From Tritrichomonas foetus (Eukaryota > Parabasalia > Tritrichomonadida > Tritrichomonadidae): a stretch of DNA of 10,772 nt. Positions 1-7,341 of this stretch are shown one piece after another (position 1 is the first letter of the stretch; each line of letters opens with the position of its first letter). The position numbers and the translations under genes are program-made. Under the pieces are notes generated by a model that did not search any database, was not told where the DNA came from, and saw only the letters and a list, made by a program, of their open reading frames with translations. The stretch is taken from NCBI GenBank assembly GCA_001839685.1, contig MLAK01000110.1, forward strand, positions 1-10,772, in the 5' to 3' direction.

Positions 1-92
1 AAAAAAACAGTTTTGAAAAAAATGCAAAAAACAATTGATTTATTATTCCTTTTAAAAAACATATTGTAATAAACAGTTCGAAATGATATTAA

Positions 93-355
93 TTAAATAT
101 CATCTATTTTGGATGAGTTAAGTAATTCTTCTAGTCCTAATAGTTGAGAAGTAAATTTTTCGATGTCAATTTCTTCTCCATTAACTGTACGAACTAATTC
201 TTGAACAACGTGTTTAAACATATCAAATTGAGCTTTAGATGAGATAAGTATTCGCGCATTGTTGTCATTTTTTCATTATTAGCTTGATTATTTAATTCAG
301 AGGCTGATTTGATATCATTTAAACTTTGTTGCAGAAATGTGATTTCATCTCGATT
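93..355 (-). pseudogene. Broken C-terminal coding tail of the coiled-coil gene
   Basis: Directly after the TAA stop of the coiled-coil gene, the same reading frame continues for about 50 codons with the same character as the rod. It begins NRDEITFLQQSLNDIKSASE and runs on through NNEKMTTMREYL before drifting out of coding character. A frame one base away then takes over, starting SSKAQFDMFKHVVQELVRTV and ending LLGLEELLNSSKIDDI with a TAA at 93-95. The second frame is open from a TGA next to a run of six A, so the switch could lie anywhere between that run (about 262-267) and about 240. Both segments look like ordinary helical protein, not random AT-rich translation. The simplest reading is that the ancestral protein was about 85 residues longer and that a stop and a one-base deletion truncated it. 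No GT...AG intron with the trichomonad 3' motif (ACTAACACACAG) is visible that would remove both defects. An assembly or base-calling error is the main alternative. Confidence 0.55.
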
Positions 356-3300
356 TTATCGATCTTGTAATAATTTAATTATAAATTCTGATGCTTCACC
401 AAAATCAGTTCCATTATATCCATTTTCTTGAGCTACCTTAATTATATTTTCTGTGTGAAGACTACTTCTTTCTGAATTAATACCTGAGCTGAATACATTT
501 TCAGGATTGATGCTCTTTTCAATAAATTGTTTTATGGTGGAAACGAGTATATTTAATTCTTCATCTGTAAATGGTAGTTTATGATTTGCAATATTTTGTT
601 GTTGCTCGTCTTTAATTATTGGTGAAAATGAATCAACAAAAGTGTTGCACTGATCAATGATGTGATCTGTTTCTTTATTTTTAATTTCATTTTCTTTCTG
701 CGATTGATTTATTAAACTTATAAGAGAACCACATATTTCCATCACTGTTGACAAAACTGGAGATATTTCCTCGCTGTTATCAATATTAGGTAGTTGCTGT
801 TGAATTCTATCAAGTTCATTTGATTGTTCAACAATTTCTCGTTTGGTCGATTCGAAATCAGCAATTTCTTTTCTAACGACACGAAGTTTCATTTTTAATT
901 TATTGATTTGATTTTCTGAATCATTCAGCTTATTATCAATATCTAAACATTTATCTTCTTTCTCTCGCAAGCTTTCTTTGAGCTTAGTTACTTGACTAAC
1001 AAGCTCATTTATACGAGATGATGACACCGAGGCATCCATTGATAGTTTCTTATTAGTTTTGGATAATTCTTCATTTTCTCGAACCATTGATTGAACTTTC
1101 TGAGCAAGTGCTTTATATTTTGATGACATTTCAATATTACTTGCTTTAGCAGCCCTCAAATCATTAGCATTTTGATTGTTATTTTCATCGAGCTGTGAAT
1201 GATGAACAATCAATTCTGTATGTTCTTTTTGAATTTGTTCCAATTGTGATCTGAGAGATTTAATTTGTTCTTCTTGAACCTCATTGCTCATTTTCAGCTT
1301 ATCATTGTTGTTTGATAATTCATTAGTTTTCTTTGTAAGTTCCTCATTAATATCGAATAATTTCTTTGATTGTAAATTAAGAGTAGAAACTTTGGTTTGT
1401 AATAATCGATTTTCGTTAGACATTGTTTTATTTTCCGTTTCTAATTGAGCATTTTGTTTTACTAACGAAACATTTTGCAAATTCAGTGTTTTCTTATCAT
1501 TTTCTAATACTTTTGCTTTATTTTGAAGAATTCTTAAATCATTTTTCATATTATCGCATGAGGTACAATAATCATTTAATTGTTGAATAGATTTTTCACT
1601 TTCTGATAATAAAACTTGGTTTTGGGCAGCTAATGATTCATTTTGTGCCTTTAATCCTGCTTCATTCAGCTTCAATGTTTCTAATTCTGTAGATATTGTT
1701 TGATTCTGTTCGGATAATTGATCATTTTCGTTGGTTAATCTTTGAACTTGTGAAGTAAATGATTTAAGTTTAGCCGAATTTTGCCAATTTTCTGTTGTCA
1801 ATGTTTGAATTTTGGTTGATAAAGTTTGGTTTTCTGAATACATATTATTATTCTGAGATATTAGTGATTGAAGTTGAGTTGCTTGAGAATCAACTTTTGA
1901 TTTAAGTGATTTGTTCTCACTTGTTAGTTCGTCTATCCGACTGGATTGTTCAGAAATTAAAATGGAATAACCCTGAAGTTTCTTGTTCATGTCATCATAA
2001 TTCTCACTTAAGATAGAATTATTTATAGATGCAGTTTGACTTTCATTTGAAATACTTTCCAGTTTAATATTTAATTCATTGTTTGATTCTATGAGAGCTC
2101 TTTTTTCTTCTACTAGTTTATCGTGTGTTTCTTGGAGTTGTTTGTGACTTTTCTCAATTTTAGTGCTTTCATTTTGAAGATGGCTAAGTTTATTGTCTAA
2201 GCTAGCCTTTGCTTTACTTAAAATTGAATTATCAGTACGGAGTTTTTCAATATCATTTTTATAATTTAGATTTTCATTTTTAAGTAAGTTGTTTTCTTCT
2301 GTAAGATTATTTATTGTCACTGTTAAACTTTTAATATTCGAATTTAAGTCCATATTAGTACTTTTTAGCGTGTTATTTTCATTAAATAAGTTTTGTTTCT
2401 CTTTAATTGCATCATGAAGCATAGTTTCACTATCATTAGTTTTTGAAGTTGCTTGTTCATATAATTTAACAGTTTCAACATGATTTTCTTTAAGTAAAAG
2501 ATACTCTTCTTCAAGCGAGTTATACTTCACAAGAGCCATTTCATTGGATTGCTTCAAAATAGCATTTTCTGAAACTAGTATTTCATAACGAGCAGATGTA
2601 GTTTGAATTTTATCTGTTAATTTTTGATTTTCAATTTGTAAATTTGTCAGATCAGTAGATTTTTTGTCATTGGATGAAAGTAGGTTATCATATTTTTCTT
2701 TAAGCTGTTCATATGAATTAACACCAAAGTAAATAAGTTGTTGATTTTCATATTTTCTCAATTCAATCGATTTCCTTTCTTCATTGACCTTAATATTCAT
2801 TTGGTCCAAATTTAATTGTTCATTTTTAACTTTTAATTCCTGGTTATCATTGTTTAAACTTTCTATTTTATTAGAAAGTTCGATTATTTTGTCATTTGCA
2901 GAACATAGTTTTAATTTCAATGAATCAATAGAAACCTCAATGTCATTAATTTGCTCAACATTTTCAATTTTCTTTAAAGTGTCATAAATGTGAGAAAGTT
3001 TAGATTTACTATCTTCATTTTGCGTTTCAAGCCTAGAATTGGCTTGTTTTAGTTCTAAAATTTCAGTTTCAAGATTTTTGATTTTATTTTTGAGTTGAAA
3101 ATTTTCATCTTTCATTTGTGAAGCAACTTTAAGCTTATTGTTAATTTTCAGATTATTATTGGTAAGCTCTGTTATTTGCTGGGATGATTTATTGTCAAAG
3201 AGTTTTAATTGGAACTTTAAGTTATCAACTTCCCTTGTTTTTTCATCAATTATTGCTGAAACAACAGTGTAAAGTTCATCATTTTTAGAGAATGTAAACA

Positions 3301-6300
3301 TTGAATGGAATCGATTGAATTCAAAATTGTAAGCTTCGAGTTCTTCTTTTGTAGAATCAAATTGCTTTTGAAGTTCCATATAATTATCAAAAGACTTTTT
3401 ATTTTCTGAGTTTATCATAGATCTCATATCATTTAACTGTTTATTTAATTGAGTAATTTGATCTTGAAGAAATTGATTTTTCTTGTTTAATTCTTCTATT
3501 TGTTGCTTTTGTTTTCTAGTGTAACCACTTAATTTGCTGTTTTGGGATCTCAAACTCGAAGAAATATTGATATTTTCTGTATTTGTTTTGATGATACTTT
3601 CAATAGATTCTTTAAGGGTCATATCAGGTGGATGTTGAACAATAACATCAATACTATCAATTTCAAGTTTCAATTTATTATTTGACTCTTGTAATTTCTT
3701 GATTTCGCTCTCTAATTTGTCTATAAAAACGTCATTTTGCTCGATTTTATGGTTTAATAAATTAATCTGTTGATTTGAAAAGTCCAAATCTTTGGTTGCA
3801 TGGTTAATTTTCTGATTTTTCATTTCTAAACTTGCTTGAGTTTTAGTCATTTCTTTTGACAGATTTTCAAGCTCTTCTTTAGTTTTAGCTAATTCGTCAT
3901 TTATTGACAATTTTTCCGAATTTAGTTGTTTATAAGCATTATCTTTTTGTTTAGCTAATTCAATCACAGAGTTTGCTGAATCTACTTGATAGAATCTAAG
4001 TATATTGTTCAATTCATTTTTATATTTCTCAAGAGTCATTTTCTCTTCATTTAGTTTATCGATAATTTCTATGTGCTCTTTTGATTTTTCGTCGATTCTA
4101 TTTGTCAGTAAATCATTTAATGTTTCTTTCTCTTTCTTTAATAATTCAATTTCAGTTATATATTGCCTGTTTTCATCAAGAAGTTTCTTTTCATGATCTC
4201 TAATTTTTTCCAGAGAATGCTTCAATCTTTTATAATCTTCTTTGAGAGGAAGCAATTCTGTATCTTTTTGTTGATTGAGTCGAGCATTTTCACTTTGAAG
4301 TTTAATAATTTTATTTGTCAATTTATCAACTTTTTGACTGGTTTTATTGAATGAATTATGAAGATTAATATTTTGTTGAGAATAGGATTCTGCTTCTTTT
4401 GATGCTTTCATAAATTGATTTTGAATTGTCGCCAAATCTTTCTGCAATCTATTTGTTGAAGCATCATATTGAGAAGATAATTCAGAGATCTTATCAAGTA
4501 ATCCATGATTTTCTTCAATCAGATTTGACATTTCTTTGGAATATGTGTCAATTTGATGTTTAAGTTTCAGATTTTCACTATCAAGCATATGGATTAGAGA
4601 ATCTTTCTCTTGATTGGAAATATCTAATTCATTAACTTTCGATTTGTATTTACAAAGTTGATGAGATATTTGAGTAAACTGGGTATAAATTGGATTTTCT
4701 TTTTCTGGGCCATTTCTGAGAGCTTTTAATGTTTTTCGTGTTTCCTCTAATTCATTGTGAAGCCTTGAAATCTCTTCAGTTCTTTTGGTATCTGATTCCA
4801 ACATTTCATTAATAAATTGCTCTTTTGAAATGATAACACCTTGTAATCTTTCAATTTCACTTTTGAGATTGAGTGATTGGCTTTCTTTTCGATACATTGT
4901 TGATTTATCCTTTTTATTATTTTCTTTTATAACCATTAATTCATTCTCAGTTTGTTTAAGATTAACTCTGAGGGCATCAATTAAATTTTTATTTTCTGCG
5001 CTTTCTTTTATATATGTTTCCAATTGTGATTTCAGTGAAACAACTTCTATCTTCAATTTGTTATATTCTTTGATTTGTTGTTTCGATAATTCACTTTGAG
5101 GAGTAGAAATTTGCATTCCTCTTTGTTGATTTTTATTAGGTGATATATTATTGTTATTGCTATTATTATTTTGAATAACCGAAGAATTGTTATCGATTGT
5201 TTTATTGATAGAAATTTCCGCTTTCAATAAAGAGACTTCATTTTGATATTGTTCGATTGATTCTGTTTTCGATTCAATTTCTTGAGTAAGTTCAAGTGAT
5301 TTGTATTCAGCAGCTTGTAATTTTTGTTTTTTTCTTTCAACTTTATCTTTCATCATTTCATATTGATTTTGAGATTCTTTTATTTTCAGTTGAAGTTGAA
5401 AATTTTCATTCTTTGATATTTCCAGTTCATGTTTCATTAAAATGATTTGATTTTGAAGTTCTGAATTTTTATCATTATGACTATCTAATTCATCTTTGAG
5501 TTGTTTTATTGATTCCATTGTATATTCAATATCTTCAGCTGCTGTTTGATTATGCTCGATTTGAACATCCAGTTCTTTACTTGCATTTGAATAGTCTTTC
5601 TTTAATTGCTCATATTCTCTTGTTTTATTATCTAATTGTGATTGAAGCTGAATAATTTGGAATTTTTGGTCTTTTAAGCCTTTAATCACTGATTTTTGTT
5701 CTTTAATTTGTTCGTTCAATTTTTGAATAGTTTCTTGCTTTTCTTTTTCAAGAGCTTCAATGTATTCATCTTTTGCTTCCATTTCATTCTGCATTGTTAA
5801 ATACTGTGATGTGTTTGCATATATTTCTGTTGAACTTTGTGTATTATTCTGACTTTTATTATCACCATTATTTGTTGCATTGTTTTGTTGCTTAAGTAAA
5901 AAAATTGTTTGTTCTAACTCATGAATTTTCTCTTCACTTTTTTGAAGCCTTCTATCATCTTTGTTATTGATACTTTTATTATTTGGTGATGCTAAAATAT
6001 GATAACGAATTTGTTGATGGGCCTTCGAAAGGGTTGAGTGAAATGATTCAAAATCTGAAGCAAACTGATTTTTTAAATGTAAAACTTCCCTTTTAAATCG
6101 ATTTATTTCCAAAGATTTCTGTGCTAAATTAATTGAATTTTTAAAATCGTTTTTTCTTTTGATAATATTGGAATTATTTCCATTGATTTTATTGTTTCCA
6201 TTAATTGCGCTTTTTATCTTTGGCGATATGCTGAATCTGTGTGTTGGCGAGTTTTTAAAATCGACGAGCTGACTTGCGGGATATATTCGAGATGGCGTTT

Positions 6301-6397
6301 TAATTGGAGATTGAGTAAAATCTGATTCAGACGAATCATAAACTCTGGAATATCGTTTAGGTGAGCTCGAAATATGTGATTTGGAAGAATAGCTCAT
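356..6397 (-). CDS. Giant coiled-coil rod protein, 2013 aa
   Basis: This is a very long alpha-helical coiled-coil protein. Automatic pipelines often label such trichomonad genes 'viral A-type inclusion protein' from coiled-coil similarity alone; nothing viral is seen here. The start is secure: ATG at 6397 is preceded immediately by an in-frame TAG. Residues 1-90 are Ser/Pro/Lys-rich and probably disordered, with several SP and TP sites. Heptad-pattern sequence rich in Glu, Lys, Gln, Asn, Leu and Ile runs from about 90 to 1868. Asn-rich breaks lie near 171-190 and 395-435, and Pro-containing breaks near 561-570, 717 and 921. From about 925 to 1868 there is no proline, which suggests a long continuous rod. 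Residues 1870-2013 are less coiled-coil-like, with hydrophobic helices, and may form a small terminal domain. No Walker A or B motif, motor domain, transmembrane segment or signal peptide is seen, so it is not an SMC protein, kinesin or myosin. A cytoskeletal, centrosomal or tethering role is an inference from shape only. The stop codon reads TAAA, which matches the trichomonad poly(A) signal. The C-terminus appears truncated (see 93-355). Confidence 0.93.
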   Translation of the reverse strand: MSYSSKSHISSSPKRYSRVYDSSESDFTQSPIKTPSRIYPASQLVDFKNSPTHRFSISPKIKSAINGNNKINGNNSNIIKRKNDFKNSINLAQKSLEINRFKREVLHLKNQFASDFESFHSTLSKAHQQIRYHILASPNNKSINNKDDRRLQKSEEKIHELEQTIFLLKQQNNATNNGDNKSQNNTQSSTEIYANTSQYLTMQNEMEAKDEYIEALEKEKQETIQKLNEQIKEQKSVIKGLKDQKFQIIQLQSQLDNKTREYEQLKKDYSNASKELDVQIEHNQTAAEDIEYTMESIKQLKDELDSHNDKNSELQNQIILMKHELEISKNENFQLQLKIKESQNQYEMMKDKVERKKQKLQAAEYKSLELTQEIESKTESIEQYQNEVSLLKAEISINKTIDNNSSVIQNNNSNNNNISPNKNQQRGMQISTPQSELSKQQIKEYNKLKIEVVSLKSQLETYIKESAENKNLIDALRVNLKQTENELMVIKENNKKDKSTMYRKESQSLNLKSEIERLQGVIISKEQFINEMLESDTKRTEEISRLHNELEETRKTLKALRNGPEKENPIYTQFTQISHQLCKYKSKVNELDISNQEKDSLIHMLDSENLKLKHQIDTYSKEMSNLIEENHGLLDKISELSSQYDASTNRLQKDLATIQNQFMKASKEAESYSQQNINLHNSFNKTSQKVDKLTNKIIKLQSENARLNQQKDTELLPLKEDYKRLKHSLEKIRDHEKKLLDENRQYITEIELLKKEKETLNDLLTNRIDEKSKEHIEIIDKLNEEKMTLEKYKNELNNILRFYQVDSANSVIELAKQKDNAYKQLNSEKLSINDELAKTKEELENLSKEMTKTQASLEMKNQKINHATKDLDFSNQQINLLNHKIEQNDVFIDKLESEIKKLQESNNKLKLEIDSIDVIVQHPPDMTLKESIESIIKTNTENINISSSLRSQNSKLSGYTRKQKQQIEELNKKNQFLQDQITQLNKQLNDMRSMINSENKKSFDNYMELQKQFDSTKEELEAYNFEFNRFHSMFTFSKNDELYTVVSAIIDEKTREVDNLKFQLKLFDNKSSQQITELTNNNLKINNKLKVASQMKDENFQLKNKIKNLETEILELKQANSRLETQNEDSKSKLSHIYDTLKKIENVEQINDIEVSIDSLKLKLCSANDKIIELSNKIESLNNDNQELKVKNEQLNLDQMNIKVNEERKSIELRKYENQQLIYFGVNSYEQLKEKYDNLLSSNDKKSTDLTNLQIENQKLTDKIQTTSARYEILVSENAILKQSNEMALVKYNSLEEEYLLLKENHVETVKLYEQATSKTNDSETMLHDAIKEKQNLFNENNTLKSTNMDLNSNIKSLTVTINNLTEENNLLKNENLNYKNDIEKLRTDNSILSKAKASLDNKLSHLQNESTKIEKSHKQLQETHDKLVEEKRALIESNNELNIKLESISNESQTASINNSILSENYDDMNKKLQGYSILISEQSSRIDELTSENKSLKSKVDSQATQLQSLISQNNNMYSENQTLSTKIQTLTTENWQNSAKLKSFTSQVQRLTNENDQLSEQNQTISTELETLKLNEAGLKAQNESLAAQNQVLLSESEKSIQQLNDYCTSCDNMKNDLRILQNKAKVLENDKKTLNLQNVSLVKQNAQLETENKTMSNENRLLQTKVSTLNLQSKKLFDINEELTKKTNELSNNNDKLKMSNEVQEEQIKSLRSQLEQIQKEHTELIVHHSQLDENNNQNANDLRAAKASNIEMSSKYKALAQKVQSMVRENEELSKTNKKLSMDASVSSSRINELVSQVTKLKESLREKEDKCLDIDNKLNDSENQINKLKMKLRVVRKEIADFESTKREIVEQSNELDRIQQQLPNIDNSEEISPVLSTVMEICGSLISLINQSQKENEIKNKETDHIIDQCNTFVDSFSPIIKDEQQQNIANHKLPFTDEELNILVSTIKQFIEKSINPENVFSSGINSERSSLHTENIIKVAQENGYNGTDFGEASEFIIKLLQDR

Positions 6398-6567
6398 CTA
6401 ATATCGATAGAGTTGGAATTCGGAAATATAAAGTTTGGAAAAAAATAAATTAAAAATAAACGTAAAATTTTCTGTTTAAGAATGGTCGATTATCTTTGAA
6501 AATCCTCAGACCAAATTAAATGTTAAAAAGTTAATTTATTTTTGAATAGTTTATTTATGAATTTGGG

Positions 6568-6574
6568 AAAAAAA
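6568..6574 (-). terminator. RNA polymerase III oligo-T terminator of the tRNA gene
   Basis: Seven consecutive A on the plus strand read as TTTTTTT on the tRNA strand, starting directly after the discriminator base. A run of four or more T is the normal eukaryotic Pol III stop. Its placement supports a real, transcribed tRNA gene on the minus strand. Confidence 0.8.
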
Positions 6575-6669
6575 TTCCAAGGCGAGGAATTGAACCTCGA
6601 TCAAGTAAAGTCAAAATTTGTTCTGATATAACAAACAAGGTACTTGTCCTACCATTAGACGACCTTGGA
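6575..6669 (-). tRNA. tRNA gene with probable anticodon-loop intron; isotype unresolved
   Basis: A full cloverleaf frame can be drawn. The acceptor stem TCCAAGG/CCTTGGA has seven perfect pairs with discriminator A. U8 is present. The D arm is GTCT-AATGGTA-GGAC. The T arm is CGAGG-TTCAATT-CCTCG, five perfect pairs. The internal B box GGTTCAATTCC matches GGTTCRANNCC, and the D-arm region serves as A box. No CCA is encoded, as expected for a eukaryotic nuclear gene. The D-arm to T-arm interval is 46 nt where about 22-23 is usual, so 22-24 nt are extra and lie in the anticodon arm. With one base between the D and anticodon stems and U33 kept, the anticodon is UGU (Thr), with stem pairs A-U, G-C, U-A, A-U and a C/U mismatch at 31-39. 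Using the best stem, AAGTA/TACTT, gives UUG (Gln) but with C33 and no base 26. The body resembles tRNA-Glu, whose anticodon fits neither register. The tRNA call is solid; the amino acid is not. Confidence 0.8.
6610..6633 (-). other. Candidate 24-nt tRNA intron (after position 37)
   Basis: If the anticodon loop is set with U33 in place, this stretch lies between positions 37 and 38, where eukaryotic nuclear tRNA introns sit. Two points support it. The third base from its 3' end is G, which can form the anticodon-loop/intron pair with C32. The loop and intron also fold into a helix, GTTTGTT with AACAAAT (6616-6636), closing a 7-nt loop, so anticodon bases pair with the intron as in known pre-tRNAs. 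The exact ends move by one or two bases if the other anticodon register is right. Confidence 0.45.
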
Positions 6670-7341
6670 TTCTGTTGTAAAATCGTTGATCAAATTATAA
6701 AAGATATTACTTTCTCAATCAAATAAGATTCAACTAATCTATTCATTGTTGATGAGGATTTATTTCAATATCGTATTTTAATGAATTAATACAATAGAAA
6801 TTTCACCAAATATTATCAATGATGAATGATTTAGTGGACTCATGAGAGGTTCAGGAATATTTGAATATCTAGTTAACTTTTTTTATATCGTTGCAAATTT
6901 GTTAAGTCAATTCAATTTTTATGAGTAAAATTTAACAGTGGATTAGAACATTTTTCCTCAATTTACAAAATAATTAACACAATAATGTAAAAGTTATATG
7001 AAATTAGCTTGACTAATGTTCACTAGTCTTGAAAAAAGCCAGGATACTTTTTTTTGATTTGAAAATAATGGAAAAGTCTACTTTGGAAATGTAAACACCC
7101 AAATATGTTTTCAGAAAATGATCTTCACAAATCTCTCAATTGTCCGTAATTCTCGTAAAATTTACATTCTATTCAATATAATTCAAATTCACACAAAAAT
7201 TGATGTTGATATTTTCCACAAATTCTTTTCAATTAAACTCACTTCACGAATTTTTACCACGACTATATATAATGGTGAATTTTTGCAAGGCCAATTTACA
7301 CGTAAAGTATTCAATTATTATAATCAAAATTTTCAGAAAAA
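6670..7341. other. Intergenic region between tRNA and Myb gene
   Basis: This is very AT-rich DNA with no credible gene. It should hold the upstream region of the tRNA (minus) and the promoter of the Myb gene (plus). A T8 tract lies at about 7049-7056. A box-C-like ATGATGA occurs near 6820, but no matching CTGA box D or terminal stem follows. Several TCA-containing pyrimidine/A stretches in the last 35 bases before the Myb ATG could act as a trichomonad-type initiator, but none matches TCAYWY well. A small open frame at 7118-7345 overlaps the Myb start and is judged to be chance. Confidence 0.6.

Noticed and set aside
356..420. A spliceosomal intron removing the stop at the rod gene's 3' end
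   Set aside because: No GTAYGT donor or ACTAACACACAG-like acceptor is found on the minus strand in this area, and one intron would not cleanly join both tail frames.
2784..5099. Several plus-strand open frames of 63-104 codons inside the rod gene
   Set aside because: They are Phe/Ser/Ile-rich antisense shadows of Lys/Glu/Asn/Leu-rich coiled-coil codons, with no independent coding features.
356..6397. SMC/Rad50-type or motor protein for the long coiled coil
   Set aside because: No Walker A or B, signature or motor sequence is present at either end, and both ends differ from ATPase heads.
356..6397. A viral origin implied by the usual 'viral A-type inclusion protein' label
   Set aside because: That label rests on coiled-coil composition. 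No viral gene or flanking viral feature is present.
6815..6850. Box-C-like ATGATGA suggesting a C/D snoRNA
   Set aside because: No CTGA box D at a suitable distance and no terminal stem. The motif is expected by chance in AT-rich DNA.
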